Positions 53,243 to 63,253 of a stretch of 64,000 nucleotides of DNA are shown one piece after another. The stretch comes from Beijerinckiaceae bacterium. Lineage in GTDB: Bacteria; Pseudomonadota; Alphaproteobacteria; Rhizobiales; Beijerinckiaceae. Below the pieces are notes generated by a model. The model was given only the letters and a program-made list of their open reading frames with translations. It was not told where the DNA came from and searched no databases. Position 1 is the first letter of the stretch. Each line of letters starts with the position of its first letter. The position numbers and the translations under genes were made by a program. The stretch covers positions 248,001-312,000 of the forward strand of contig JAPZSB010000005.1 of NCBI GenBank assembly GCA_027531565.1, read 5' to 3'.

Positions 53243-54763
53243 TCAGCCCTTCACCTTCAGGCCGACCACGCGGACAAGGCCATCCGGCATCTGGCGATAG
53301 CCTTCCAGCCGGTCGCGATGGGCGATGATGACCAGGCGATGGTAGAGATACAGGATGGGCAGGTCCTTCGAGAGCTGGGTCGCGGCCTTCTGGTAGGCGG
53401 CCATGCGGTCGGCCATGCTGTTCTTCGTCCGGGCCTCGTTGAGCGCCGCGTCCACATCGGCATTGGAATAGGCCGAGTAATTGTTCGGCGCACCGGTGCT
53501 GGCGAAGGAATGGATGTTCCCGTCAGGATCGGTCCGGCCCGACCAGGCGAGAATGTAGGCCTGGTAATTGCCAGCTTCGGCTTCCTTGAGCGAGGTCGCG
53601 AATTCCGTCACGCGGATCTTGATGTCGAACCCCGCTTCCGCCGCCATGGCCTGCATGACTTCCGCAACCTGCCGCGTCTCCGGGTTGTTCGGCACCATCA
53701 GGTCAACCGGAACCGGCAGCTTCACGCCCGCATCGGCCAGCAGCTTCTTGGCCTTGGCGACATCGCGCTTCGGCACGGGAATGCTCTTCTGGTAGAAGGC
53801 ATTGTCTGGGTTCACCCACTGGTTGCCCGGCTTGAACTCGCCGTTGAACACCACCTGGACCAGAGCCTCGCGGTCAATCGCCGCCTCCAGCGCCTGACGG
53901 ACGCGGGCATCCGAGCCGAGCGGACCCTTGGCCGCCTCGCCCTTGCCGACATTGATCGTCAACCCCTGGTAGCCCAGCTCATAGGCCGTCGCGACCTTGA
54001 GCCCGCGCGTGGAGCGGATATCCTTCAGGTCGGTCGCCAGAGCGCGCTCGATCAGGTCGAGCTGGCCCGACTTGAGATTGGCGAGCCGCACGGTGGAATC
54101 CGCGATCGGCACATAGGTGATGCGGTCGATCGTGACATTCGCCTTGTCCCAGTAATCGGCAAAGCGCTCCACGACGATCCGGTCCTGCTGGACGCGCTCG
54201 ACGAACTTGTACGGACCGGCGCAGACCGGCCTCTGCCCGAAGCGCTCGCCGGCTTCCTTCGCCGCCTTCGGCGAAACCATCATCCCCGCGCGGTCGGTCA
54301 GTTGCGCGATGAGCGGCGAAAACGGCGTCTTGAGCAGGATGCGGATCGTCAGCGGATCGACCACTTCGACGGAATCGATCTGGCTCAGTTCGCCCCGGCG
54401 GAAGGAACCCTGCATGGTCCGGTGCCGGTCGATCGAGAATTTCGCGGCTTCGGCATCAAGCGGCTCGCCGTCATGGAATTTCACGCCCGGGCGCAGTTTG
54501 ATCGTCACGGCCTTGCCATCGGCCGACGTTTCATGGCTCAGCGCAAGCTGCGGCACCACGGAAAGCTTCTCGTCGATGTCGAACAGCTTGTCGCAGATCG
54601 AGGAAAAGACGATCCGCCCGACATAGGTGCGGGCAAGGGTCGGGTCGAGCACGTCCGGATCCTCCGCCAGCCCGATGCGGATCTGGGACTGGGCGAAAGC
54701 AGGGCCGGCCAGAGCGGGAACGGAAAGCAGGGCGATGAGCCCGAGGCGCAGGCTTGTCTTCAT
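53243..54763 (-). CDS. Peptide-type ABC substrate-binding protein (GsiB/DppA-like)
   Basis: A 506-residue secreted protein with signal LRLGLIALLSVPALAGPAFAQ. IRIGLAEDPDVLDPTLARTYVGRIVFSSICDKLFD, TIKLRPGVKFHDGEPLDAEAAKFS and VRQALEAAIDREALV are SBP family 5 motifs. N-terminal features resemble GsiB-type glutathione binders. The gamma-glutamyltranspeptidase in the same block makes glutathione or gamma-glutamyl peptides plausible cargo. Confidence 0.9.
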   Translation of the reverse strand: MKTSLRLGLIALLSVPALAGPAFAQSQIRIGLAEDPDVLDPTLARTYVGRIVFSSICDKLFDIDEKLSVVPQLALSHETSADGKAVTIKLRPGVKFHDGEPLDAEAAKFSIDRHRTMQGSFRRGELSQIDSVEVVDPLTIRILLKTPFSPLIAQLTDRAGMMVSPKAAKEAGERFGQRPVCAGPYKFVERVQQDRIVVERFADYWDKANVTIDRITYVPIADSTVRLANLKSGQLDLIERALATDLKDIRSTRGLKVATAYELGYQGLTINVGKGEAAKGPLGSDARVRQALEAAIDREALVQVVFNGEFKPGNQWVNPDNAFYQKSIPVPKRDVAKAKKLLADAGVKLPVPVDLMVPNNPETRQVAEVMQAMAAEAGFDIKIRVTEFATSLKEAEAGNYQAYILAWSGRTDPDGNIHSFASTGAPNNYSAYSNADVDAALNEARTKNSMADRMAAYQKAATQLSKDLPILYLYHRLVIIAHRDRLEGYRQMPDGLVRVVGLKVKG

Positions 54764-54764
54764 G

Positions 54765-55853
54765 TCATGTCTCCGAGGGGTCAGGGGCGGTCAAGGCAGG
54801 TTTCGTCCCGGCCTCGAAGGCCGAGAGCAAGCGGGAAAGGCGCGGATCCGGGTCGGTCTCGCGCGGGAGGAGGTCCGCATCGAGCGGAATGTCAGCGGCG
54901 AAATGACAAGCCACGCGGTGCCCGCCGTCGCCGGACAGAACCGGCACCGCCTCGCGGCAGGTCTCCCGGGCATGCGGGCAGCGCCGGTGCAGATGGCAGC
55001 CCGGCGGCGGATTGAGCGGGCTCGGCACATCGCCTTCCAGCACGATCCGCCGGCTCCGGCGCGTGGCGCTGGCCATCGGGATCGCCGAGAGCAGGGCATG
55101 GGTGTAGGGGTGCAGGGGCTGCGCGAAGATGGCATCAGCCGGACCGATCTCGACGATCCGGCCGAGATACATCACCGCCACCCGGTCGGCGATATGCTTC
55201 ACCACGGCAAGGTCGTGGCTGATGAAGACCATCGCCAGCCCCAGCCGGCGCTGCAGGTCGCGCAGCAAGTTGAGGATCTGCGCCCGGATCGAGACATCCA
55301 ACGCCGAGACCGGCTCGTCGCAGATGATCACGCGCGGCTCGCTGGCCAGCGCCCGCGCGATCACGATGCGCTGCCGCTGCCCGCCGGAGAATTCATGCGG
55401 ATAGCGCGCCGCATGTTCCGGCCGGAGGCCGACCGTCTCCAGCAGACTCGCCACCCGCGCCGCCCGCTGCGAGGCCGGCACGATGCCGTGCAGCAGCAGC
55501 GGTTCGGCAATCGCCTCGCCAACGGACATGCGCGGATTGAGCGACGCGAACGGGTCCTGGAAGATGATCTGGATCTCGCGCCGGAGATGCCGCATCGCGT
55601 TATCGTCGAGGGCCAGCAGGTCGCGCCCGTTGAAATGCAGCGCGCCGGAACTCGGCTCGATCAGCCGCATCAGCATCCGCCCGAGCGTGGACTTGCCGCA
55701 ACCGGATTCCCCGACGAGCGCCAGCGTTTCCCCGGCCTCCAGCACGAGATCGACACCATCCACCGCCTGCACATGCGCTATCGGCTTGCCGAACACATTG
55801 GTTTTCGCAACGAAGCGCTTGGAGAGGCCGCGGGCATCGAGCAGCGCGTTCAT
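54765..55853 (-). CDS. Peptide-type ABC ATPase (DppF family)
   Basis: A 362-residue ATPase: Walker A GESGCGKST, signature FSGGQRQRIVIARAL, Walker B VIICDEPVSALD, and the C-terminal GCHLHRRCPHARETCRE cysteine motif. ATG 55853 gives the standard N-terminus and overlaps the stop of the DppD-like gene. It lies one base ahead of the binding-protein gene, an unusual order (ATPases before binding protein and permeases). Confidence 0.91.
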   Translation of the reverse strand: MNALLDARGLSKRFVAKTNVFGKPIAHVQAVDGVDLVLEAGETLALVGESGCGKSTLGRMLMRLIEPSSGALHFNGRDLLALDDNAMRHLRREIQIIFQDPFASLNPRMSVGEAIAEPLLLHGIVPASQRAARVASLLETVGLRPEHAARYPHEFSGGQRQRIVIARALASEPRVIICDEPVSALDVSIRAQILNLLRDLQRRLGLAMVFISHDLAVVKHIADRVAVMYLGRIVEIGPADAIFAQPLHPYTHALLSAIPMASATRRSRRIVLEGDVPSPLNPPPGCHLHRRCPHARETCREAVPVLSGDGGHRVACHFAADIPLDADLLPRETDPDPRLSRLLSAFEAGTKPALTAPDPSET

Positions 55854-56833
55854 GCGGCCAGCTCCTCGAGCGGTGCCTTCCAGCATCGGGAGAAGCGGTC
55901 CGGGCCGATCGCCGCGAGGGGCGGGGCCTCGGCGCGGCAGCGCGCATCGGCAAAGGGGCAGCGCGCGGCAAAGCGGCAGCCCGGCGGCGGGTTGCTCATG
56001 TCCGGCACGGCACCGGAAATCGCCGCGAGCCGCTCCTTCCGGTGGTCCAGCCGGGGAATGGAACCCAGCAGGCCCAGCGTGTAGGGGTGCTGCGGCAGCG
56101 TGAACAGCGCCTCGACGCTGGCGCGTTCGACCACCTGGCCCGCATACATGACGAGAACCTCGTCCACCACTTCGGCCACGACGCCGAGATCATGCGTGAT
56201 CAGGATCACCGCCGCCCCGGTCTCGCGGCGCAGGTCCTGCAGCAGGTTGAGGATCTGCGCCTGGATCGTCACGTCGAGCGCCGTTGTCGGCTCGTCGGCG
56301 ATCAGCAGTTCCGGGTCGCAGGCCAGCGCCATCGCGATCATCGCCCGCTGGCGCATCCCGCCGGAAAGCTTGTGCGGGTAGTCGGCCGCGCGGGCCTCCG
56401 GCTCGGGAATGCGCACCTTGCGGAGCATCTCCACCGCATGCGCCCAGGCCGCCTCCCGGCTCCAGCCCCGATGCCGGATCACCGCCTCGGCGATCTGGTC
56501 GCCGATCCGGTGCGAGGGGTTGAGCGAGGTCATCGGCTCCTGGAAGATCATCGCCATCCGGTTGCCGCGCAGGTCCCGCAGCCGGTCTGCCGGGGCATCG
56601 AGCAGGCTGTCCTCGCGGAACCGGATCCGGCCGTCGATCCGCGCCGCCCCTTTCTGGAGCAGGCCCATCACGGCCAATGAGGTCACGCTCTTGCCGGAAC
56701 CGGATTCGCCGACAATGCCGAGCGTCCGTCCGGGTTGCAGGTCGAAGCTGAGGCCATCGACCGCCAGGATCCGGCCGCCCCCGGGGGTGCCGAAGCTGAC
56801 GGTCAGGTTCTCGACCTGCAGCAGCGTGCTCAT
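55850..56833 (-). CDS. Peptide-type ABC ATPase (DppD family)
   Basis: A 327-residue ATPase: Walker [10 protein letters not shown], signature [15 protein letters not shown], Walker [14 protein letters not shown]-terminal [18 protein letters not shown] motif. Overlaps the neighbours on both sides by four bases, including the DUF1028 gene, so the importer and that protein are translated together. Confidence 0.91.
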   Translation of the reverse strand: MSTLLQVENLTVSFGTPGGGRILAVDGLSFDLQPGRTLGIVGESGSGKSVTSLAVMGLLQKGAARIDGRIRFREDSLLDAPADRLRDLRGNRMAMIFQEPMTSLNPSHRIGDQIAEAVIRHRGWSREAAWAHAVEMLRKVRIPEPEARAADYPHKLSGGMRQRAMIAMALACDPELLIADEPTTALDVTIQAQILNLLQDLRRETGAAVILITHDLGVVAEVVDEVLVMYAGQVVERASVEALFTLPQHPYTLGLLGSIPRLDHRKERLAAISGAVPDMSNPPPGCRFAARCPFADARCRAEAPPLAAIGPDRFSRCWKAPLEELAA

Positions 56834-57546
56834 CCCTGTGCCTCCGCGGCAATCGACTGGGCGATCCGCCGCTCGATCTCGTCGCGGTCGGTCACGCCGG
56901 CCGGGTCATCGCGCCGCGGCATCACCTTGCGGTAATGCAGGTAGCGCTGATGCGCCACGCGTTCGAGCCGCTCCAGCTCCGCCAGCGGATCGGCATGGTC
57001 ATCGACCCGGAGATCGAACAGGGCGTATTCCTCGTCATCGTGGATCAGCAGGGCCGCGCTCTGCTTGCCACGCTTGTCGCCGCCGGCTGCCTCGCCGGCC
57101 TGCAACGCGGCGATCAGCCGTTTCGCGAAAGGCAGGTCGGACCGGGCTTCGAAAAGCCGCGCCGTCTCCTCGATCACTGCGGGTCCGGCCAGCATGTTGC
57201 CGGCGACCGAGAACCCCTCCCGCACGAGATGCCCGCACCAGGGCACGCAATCCGCGCCCGTATAGGCGGCAATGCGCCCGGCTCTGTCCTGGATATGCGC
57301 CTGCCGCTGGCCCCGGCCGTCATCCTGTGCCGTGAGAATGTCCAGCGCCTGCTGCGCCGTCGCGCCGGCGCGGAGCAGTTCCATGCCCCGCAGCCCGTAA
57401 AAGGGATTAACGAAGGCCTGGCTGGCAATCGCGCCCGTGCCGGTCTCGATGAACGGCACCCGCGCCCCGACGGCGAAGGCGCAGGTCGAGACGGCAATGC
57501 CGATCTGGCCGGTAGCGGGGTCCCTGGCGACGATCGACCACGTCAT
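56830..57546 (-). CDS. DUF1028-family protein (possible Ntn-hydrolase fold)
   Basis: A 238-residue cytoplasmic protein. It begins MTWSIVARDPATGQIGIAVSTCAFAVGARVPFIETGTGAIASQAFVNP, the DUF1028 N-terminus, and continues with GREGFSVAGNMLAG-like sequence and GDKRGKQSAALLI. Members are often encoded near gamma-glutamyltranspeptidase and peptide importers and may be hydrolases; no activity is established as far as I know. Its overlap with the DppD-like gene and 9-base gap to GGT tie it to the same process. Confidence 0.85.
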   Translation of the reverse strand: MTWSIVARDPATGQIGIAVSTCAFAVGARVPFIETGTGAIASQAFVNPFYGLRGMELLRAGATAQQALDILTAQDDGRGQRQAHIQDRAGRIAAYTGADCVPWCGHLVREGFSVAGNMLAGPAVIEETARLFEARSDLPFAKRLIAALQAGEAAGGDKRGKQSAALLIHDDEEYALFDLRVDDHADPLAELERLERVAHQRYLHYRKVMPRRDDPAGVTDRDEIERRIAQSIAAEAQG

Positions 57547-57555
57547 CCGCGCCTC

Positions 57556-59397
57556 CTATCGCCCGGCCGCATAGCCCTGCATGCCCCGCGGATTGGCGGC
57601 GGCACGCAGGAATTCACCGTCCCGGGAGGCCGCGACCAGCCGCCCCTCGGACCATTCCGGCCCGATCTCGACAATATGGCCGCGCCGCTCCAGCTCGGTG
57701 ATCGTGGCCTTCGGCACGCGGGATTCCACGACGATGACACCGGGGCGGGCCGTGCGCGGCCAGAATGAGGTCGGGAAATGCTCGGTGTGCCAGGCCGGGG
57801 CATCGATGGCTTCCTGCAGGTTCATGCCCGAGTGGACATGGCGCAGGAACATCTGCGGGATCCACTGGTCCTGCTGGTCGCCGCCCGGCGAACCCCAGGC
57901 CAGATAGGGCTTGCCGTCGCGCAGCGCCATCGTGGGCGAGAGCGTCGTGCGCGGCCGCCGGCCCGGCGCCAGCGCGGCAGGATGGCTCTCGTCCAGCATG
58001 AACATCTGCGCCCGCGAACCAAGACAGAAGCCGAGTTCGGGAATGACCGGCGAGGATTGCAGCCAGCCCCCCGAGGGCGTCGCCGCGATCATGTTGCCAT
58101 GCCGGTCGATAATGTCGAAATGCACCGTGTCGCCGCGGGTGATGCCATTGGCCTCGACGACTTCTCCCGCGCCATGGCCGGTATGGATATCGCCGACCGT
58201 CGGTTCGCCTGCGCCGCCGGCACTGACGGCCTGCCGAGGCCCGGAAACCGCCTTCACGGCCATGGCCCCGCCGAAACCGGGAATGACCCCCGGCCGCTGC
58301 TCGTGGGAGGCCCGGTCGGTGATGAGGGTGCGCCGCTGCACGTTGTAGGCATCGGAGAGGAGGGTTCCGAGCGGCACCGTCACATGGTCCGGATCGCCGA
58401 GGAACGTGTCGCGGTCGGCGAAGGCCAGCTTGGCCGCCTCGACCTGCAGATGGATGAAATCCGGCCCGGCCGGATCGAGCCCGTCAAGGTCGAAGCCCTT
58501 GAGCAGCGCCAGCTGCTGGAGCGTCGCGATGCCCTGGCACCAGGCCCCGGGCTTCTGCACGGTATAGCGCCCGTACTGGTATTCCGCGGGGCGCTCCACG
58601 CTCGCCTGCCAGCGGGCCATGTCATCGCCGTTCAGCACGCCGCGATGGGCACGGCCCGAGACATCCATCACGTCCTTTGTCCGGCAGAACCGGTCGATCG
58701 CCTCGGCGATGAATCCCTGCGACCAGACCTTGCGGGCCCGCTCGATCACGGCCTCGCGGCTGCCGCCGCCGGCTTCGGCCTCGCGAAGCAGCCGCTCATA
58801 GGTGTCGGCGAGGGCAGGGTTCCGGAACCGGCTGCCCGGCAGGGGCAGGCGCCCGCCCGGCAGGTAGAGATCGGCCGAGGTGGTCCAGTGCTCACGGAAG
58901 AGCTGTTCGACGGTCCGGATCGTCGCGACGATCCGCTCCACCAGCGGATAGCCATGGCGCGCGTAGGAGATCGCCGGTTCGAGCACGGCCCGCAGCGGCA
59001 TCGTCCCGTAATCGCGCAGCAGGAGCATGTAGGCATCGAACGTGCCCGGCACGCAGGGTGCCAGCAGGCCGGTGCCCGGCACGAGATCAAGCCCCAGCGC
59101 CCGGCAATGCGCGATGGTCAGCCCGGCCGGCGCAACGCCCTGGCCGCAGATGACCTCCGTATGCCCCTTGCCGGCGGCATGGACCATGATCGGCACGTCG
59201 CCTCCCGGGCCATTGAGATGCGGTTCGACAATTTGGAGCGTGAAGGCGGTGGCCACGCCGGCGTCGAAGGCATTGCCGTCGCGTTCGAGGATGCCCATCC
59301 CCACCGCCGTCGCGATCCAGTGGGTCGAGGCAACAACGCCGAAGGTCCCGGTGATTTCCGGCCGCGTCGTGAAGCGGGCAGGATTGATGAAGCTCAT
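57556..59397 (-). CDS. Gamma-glutamyltranspeptidase family protein
   Basis: A 613-residue protein. GNAFDAGVATAFTLQIVEPHLNGPGGDVPIM is the N-terminal GGT signature; GDTVHFDIIDRHGNMIAATPSGG holds the predicted catalytic threonine (after GD) and autoprocessing site; WGSPGGDQQDQWIPQMFLRHV is near the oxyanion region. No signal peptide is visible, so it seems cytoplasmic, unlike the periplasmic E. coli enzyme. It would hydrolyse gamma-glutamyl bonds of imported peptides, or related cyclic or acyl substrates as in the GGT-like acylases. Confidence 0.87.
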   Translation of the reverse strand: MSFINPARFTTRPEITGTFGVVASTHWIATAVGMGILERDGNAFDAGVATAFTLQIVEPHLNGPGGDVPIMVHAAGKGHTEVICGQGVAPAGLTIAHCRALGLDLVPGTGLLAPCVPGTFDAYMLLLRDYGTMPLRAVLEPAISYARHGYPLVERIVATIRTVEQLFREHWTTSADLYLPGGRLPLPGSRFRNPALADTYERLLREAEAGGGSREAVIERARKVWSQGFIAEAIDRFCRTKDVMDVSGRAHRGVLNGDDMARWQASVERPAEYQYGRYTVQKPGAWCQGIATLQQLALLKGFDLDGLDPAGPDFIHLQVEAAKLAFADRDTFLGDPDHVTVPLGTLLSDAYNVQRRTLITDRASHEQRPGVIPGFGGAMAVKAVSGPRQAVSAGGAGEPTVGDIHTGHGAGEVVEANGITRGDTVHFDIIDRHGNMIAATPSGGWLQSSPVIPELGFCLGSRAQMFMLDESHPAALAPGRRPRTTLSPTMALRDGKPYLAWGSPGGDQQDQWIPQMFLRHVHSGMNLQEAIDAPAWHTEHFPTSFWPRTARPGVIVVESRVPKATITELERRGHIVEIGPEWSEGRLVAASRDGEFLRAAANPRGMQGYAAGR

Positions 59398-59517
59398 GGC
59401 ACGGGGTCCTTCACAAACGGCAAGGCTGGCGAAACCCGGGTCCGGACGGTTGGAACCATCGCGACACCCGTTCGAAATAAGGCGGAATTGCGATCAGGCA
59501 ATATTCGTTATTCATAA

Positions 59518-60408
59518 TTATCTTGCAATCCCGCCTTGCTCGGCACAATGGCGCGCAATCTCGGCATGGGTGGCGAACCAGCAATCACCCTTCGCCTTCG
59601 CCGCACGGATCAGCTCCTCGAGGATGAAGAGGCGCGAGCGGTAGCCGGTGACATGCGGATGCATTGTCAGCAGGAACAGCCCGCCTTCGGCATGGGCCCC
59701 CTCGAATTCCCGCAGGAAGATGTCGAGCACGGCCGTCGGCGGTGTGTAGGGCCGGAGCGCCTGGAAGCGATTCATGTTGAAATAGGGCGCATCGTCGCGG
59801 ATCCACTCGACAGGTAGTTCCACGATACCGGTCGGCTGGCCATCCTCGAGCAACTCATAGGGGTCGTTGTCGGCCATCAGCGAGGAATCGTAGAGCAGGC
59901 CCAGTTCGCGCTGGATCTTCAGAGTCGCCGGCGAGAAATCCCACGAGGGCGTCCGCATGCCCTCCGGGCGGGCGCCGGTAATCGTGGTCAGCGTCTCGGC
60001 GGCCCGGAAATGCAGATCGCGCTCGACAGGCTCCGGCAGGACTGAATTCAGCTCGTGGATCCAGCCATGCAGACCGATTTCATGGCCCTCCGCCACCACG
60101 CGGCGCTGCTCGTCCGGGTAGAGCAGGGCGGCCACAGCCGGAACGAAAAAGGTAGCGGGCACGCTTTCGCGGCGCAGGATTTCAAGGATCTTCGGCACGC
60201 CGACCCGGTTGCCATATTGCCCCCAGGACATCCGCCCGACTGAAATGCCGCCATCGCGCAACTCGTTGGTTTCGTGGTCACTGTCGAAGGACAGGGCAAC
60301 GGCGCAGCGTTTGCCGCCCGGCCACCGCGCCGGCTTGAGCGAACGCCCGGCCCGGACCTGATTGACCCGCCGGCGCCATTCCGCCTCGCTCCATTCCCAG
60401 GGTTCCAT
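59518..60408 (-). CDS. Polysaccharide deacetylase-fold protein (NodB domain, HpPgdA/imidase-like)
   Basis: A 296-residue cytoplasmic protein. CAVALSFDSDHETNELRDGG is NodB motif 1 (Asp-rich), HEIGLHGWIHELN motif 2 with metal His residues, and GMRTPSWDFSP motif 3. LTMHPHVTGYRSRLF closes the barrel. Length and pattern resemble the H. pylori PgdA/cyclic imidase branch rather than secreted chitin or xylan deacetylases, and no signal is present. In this peptide context a cyclic imide or N-acyl substrate is possible. A 120-base AT-rich gap (59398-59517) separates it from the GGT gene and may hold a promoter. Confidence 0.82.
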   Translation of the reverse strand: MEPWEWSEAEWRRRVNQVRAGRSLKPARWPGGKRCAVALSFDSDHETNELRDGGISVGRMSWGQYGNRVGVPKILEILRRESVPATFFVPAVAALLYPDEQRRVVAEGHEIGLHGWIHELNSVLPEPVERDLHFRAAETLTTITGARPEGMRTPSWDFSPATLKIQRELGLLYDSSLMADNDPYELLEDGQPTGIVELPVEWIRDDAPYFNMNRFQALRPYTPPTAVLDIFLREFEGAHAEGGLFLLTMHPHVTGYRSRLFILEELIRAAKAKGDCWFATHAEIARHCAEQGGIAR

Positions 60409-60411
60409 ACG

Positions 60412-61407
60412 TCACGTCTCCAGTGGAAAATGACAGGCCACGTCGCGCGACCCGGTGATGACGGTGCGGGCCGGCACGGCTTCCCGGCACAGCGGCTGCG
60501 CCTTCGGGCAGCGCAGGTGGAAATGGCAGCCTGCCGGCGGCGCGAGCGGCGAGGGCAGTTCGCCGGAAATCGGCCGGAAGGTAACCGGCTCATCGGCATC
60601 CGTGACGAGCTTCGGAATGCTGTCCAGCAGCGCGCGGGTATAGGGATGGGCCGGCGCGCGGTAAATCGCCTCGGTCGGGCCCTGCTCGACGATCCGGCCG
60701 AGATACATGATGGCGATGCGGTCCGAAATGTGCCGCACGATGCCGAGATCATGGCTGATGAAGAGCATGGTCAGCCCGAGATCGCGGCGGAGCTTCAGGA
60801 ACAGGTTGACGATCTGCGCCTGGATCGAGACATCGAGAGAGGCGACAGGCTCGTCGCAGACCAGCATGTCCGGCTGCATCGCCAATGCGCGGGCAATGGC
60901 GATGCGTTGCCGCTGCCCGCCGGAAAACTGGTGCGGAAATCGGTCGGCCGCATCGTTGGGAAGTCCCACGGCTGTCAGCCAGGTCTCGACATAGGCCCTC
61001 GCGCCAGATCGTGTGACGAGGCCATGCGCGATCGGCCCCTCGCTGATCGTCTCGCCGATCCGGATGCGCGGATCGAGCGAGGCGAAGGGATCCTGGAAGA
61101 TCATCTGGATCCGCGTCGTGCGCTTGCGGCCATCCACGCCGAGGATCGGCGCGCCGTCCAGCGTCAGCGTGCCTTCGTTGGGCGCGTGAATGCCGGCGAT
61201 CATCCGGCCGAGCGTGGATTTCCCGCAGCCGGATTCCCCGACCAGGCCAAGTACCTCGCCCTTCCGGATCTCGAGCGAAACGCCATCGACCGCATGCACG
61301 ATCCGCGTCTCGATCGGCTGGCCCAGACGCACGGCGATCTTCTCGCCAAGCGAAAGCCGGGGGGCGAAGCGCTTGGATACGGCGCGGACATCGATCATCG
61401 CGGTCAT
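60412..61407 (-). CDS. Peptide-type ABC ATPase (DppF family)
   Basis: A 331-residue ATPase: Walker A GESGCGKST, signature FSGGQRQRIAIARAL, Walker B MLVCDEPVASLD, and GCHFHLRCPKAQPLCREA. The ATG at 61407 overlaps the stop of the DppD-like gene; the track's 61527 start reads that neighbour out of frame. Belongs to the second importer of the block. Confidence 0.91.
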   Translation of the reverse strand: MTAMIDVRAVSKRFAPRLSLGEKIAVRLGQPIETRIVHAVDGVSLEIRKGEVLGLVGESGCGKSTLGRMIAGIHAPNEGTLTLDGAPILGVDGRKRTTRIQMIFQDPFASLDPRIRIGETISEGPIAHGLVTRSGARAYVETWLTAVGLPNDAADRFPHQFSGGQRQRIAIARALAMQPDMLVCDEPVASLDVSIQAQIVNLFLKLRRDLGLTMLFISHDLGIVRHISDRIAIMYLGRIVEQGPTEAIYRAPAHPYTRALLDSIPKLVTDADEPVTFRPISGELPSPLAPPAGCHFHLRCPKAQPLCREAVPARTVITGSRDVACHFPLET

Positions 61408-62378
61408 GCCGGCATCTCCCCCAGCGGATGATGGCAGCGATGGCTGCGGCCCGTTCCGGCCGGAGCAAGCTCGGGCAGGACCGCGCACGCCGCTGTCCGG
61501 TAACTGCAGCGCGGCTGGAACGCGCAACCCGGCGGCAGGTCGAACAGCGAGGGCGTGGAACCGGGGATCTGCGCGAGGTCGGTTCCCGGTTCGGCGCGGG
61601 CGGGGAGGGAGGCGAGCAGGCCCGCAGTATAGGGATGGCGCGGCTGCCGCAGGACCGCCGTGACGGGGCCTTCCTCGATGATCCGGCCCGCATACATCAC
61701 GAGCAGGCGGCTGGCGATGGACGACACGGTTGCGAGGTCATGGCTGATCCAGATCATCGCCGTGCGCGATTCCTCGGCCAGGCTGCGCATTTCCGTCAGG
61801 ATCTGCGCCTGGATCGACACGTCGAGGGCCGTCGTCGGCTCGTCGCAGATGATGAGCCTCGGCCGGTTCAGCAGCGCGATGGCGATGGCGACGCGCTGGC
61901 GCATGCCGCCGGAAAACTGGTGGGGATGCGCATCAAGCCGGCGTGCGGCATCGGGAATCCCGACCCGGGTAAGCACGGCGGCGGAGCGCTCGCGCGCGGC
62001 GGCCTCGCCGACCCGTTCATGAGCTTCCAGCGCAAGCCGCATCTGCATCCCGATGGTGAGGACCGGGTTCAGTGTCGCGGAAGGGTCCTGGAAGACCATC
62101 GCAATTTCCCGCCCGCGGATCCTGCGCAATTCCGCCGGCGGCAGGCCCACCAACTCGCGGCCCATCAGTTTCACCGAGCCGCCGGCGATCCGCCCGGGCG
62201 GGTCAATCAGGCCGAGCAGGGAGAAACCGGTGACGCTCTTGCCGGAGCCGGATTCCCCGACAAGGCCGATGATCTCACCCTCTTCGAGCGAGAAACTCAC
62301 CCCGTCCACTGCCTTGAGCGGGCCGCTCCGGGTAGCAAAATACGTTTTCAGGTCGCGGACCTCGAGCAGCGGGCTCAT
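61404..62378 (-). CDS. Peptide-type ABC ATPase (DppD family)
   Basis: A 324-residue ATPase: Walker [10 protein letters not shown], signature FSGGMRQRVAIAIAL, Walker [13 protein letters not shown], and GCAFQPRCSYRTAACAVL. Overlaps dppC- and dppF-like genes by four bases each. Confidence 0.91.
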   Translation of the reverse strand: MSPLLEVRDLKTYFATRSGPLKAVDGVSFSLEEGEIIGLVGESGSGKSVTGFSLLGLIDPPGRIAGGSVKLMGRELVGLPPAELRRIRGREIAMVFQDPSATLNPVLTIGMQMRLALEAHERVGEAAARERSAAVLTRVGIPDAARRLDAHPHQFSGGMRQRVAIAIALLNRPRLIICDEPTTALDVSIQAQILTEMRSLAEESRTAMIWISHDLATVSSIASRLLVMYAGRIIEEGPVTAVLRQPRHPYTAGLLASLPARAEPGTDLAQIPGSTPSLFDLPPGCAFQPRCSYRTAACAVLPELAPAGTGRSHRCHHPLGEMPA

Positions 62379-63253
62379 CGGCGCAGCCTCGGGTTGAGCT
62401 GATCCCGGATCTGGTCGCCGACGAGATTGATCGCCACGATGAGGATGATCAGTGCGACGCCGGGATAGATCGAGATCCAGTAGCGGCCGGAGAGCATGTA
62501 CTGGAACCCGTTGGCGATCAGCATGCCGAGCGAAGGCTCGCTGACCGGGAGGCCGAGCCCGAGGAAGGACAGGGTCGCCTCCAGCGCGATGGAATTGGCG
62601 ATCTGGACCGTGGCCACGACGATCAGCGGCGGCATGCAGTTCGGCAGGATGTGCCGGAACACCACGCGCCGCGGCGAAAGCGGCGTCGAGAGGGCGGCCT
62701 CGACATAGTCTTTCGACCGCTCCGACGAGGCCGCGCCATGGGCGGTACGGGCGAAATACGCATATTGCGCCGTCACCAGAGCCGCGATCAGCGGGCCCTT
62801 GCCCTGACCGAGCAGGGCCGCCAGCACCAGCGCCAGCAGGATGGCCGGGAAGGAGAGCTGCAGGTCGATGATCCGCATGATCAGCGCCTCGATCCGCCCG
62901 CCGAAATAGGCCGCGAACGTGCCGAGCGTGGCGCCGATGGCAAAGGCGATCGCGCCGGCGAGAATGCCGATCTGGATCGAGATGCGGAGCCCGTAGAGAA
63001 TCGCCGAGAGGAGGTCTCGGCCCTGTGCGTCAGTGCCCAGCCAATGCGTGAACCCTTTTGAACCCACGAAGCCGGGCGGGCGGCGCGCATCGGTCAGCAC
63101 CAGCGTGGCAAGATCATACGGGTTCTGCGGGGCGATCAGCGGCGCTGCCAGGGCGATCAGCACGATCAGGATGACAACGCCGAGGGCAACCACCGCCAGG
63201 GTGTTGGCGCGGAAATCGTCCCAGAAGCGGGCGAGGGGCGTCGTCGCGCTCAT
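62375..63253 (-). CDS. Peptide-type ABC permease (DppC family)
   Basis: A 292-residue permease. HWLGTDAQGRDLLSAILYGLRISI, DYVEAALSTPLSPRRVVFRHILPN and ALEATLSFLGLGLPVSEPSLGML are the family signatures. Overlaps the partial DppB-like gene by four bases. Confidence 0.92.
   Translation of the reverse strand: MSATTPLARFWDDFRANTLAVVALGVVILIVLIALAAPLIAPQNPYDLATLVLTDARRPPGFVGSKGFTHWLGTDAQGRDLLSAILYGLRISIQIGILAGAIAFAIGATLGTFAAYFGGRIEALIMRIIDLQLSFPAILLALVLAALLGQGKGPLIAALVTAQYAYFARTAHGAASSERSKDYVEAALSTPLSPRRVVFRHILPNCMPPLIVVATVQIANSIALEATLSFLGLGLPVSEPSLGMLIANGFQYMLSGRYWISIYPGVALIILIVAINLVGDQIRDQLNPRLRR

Noticed and set aside
57778-59517. 579-residue plus-strand ORF opposite GGT
   Set aside because: Shadow of the GGT gene; composition is unnatural and no motif is present.
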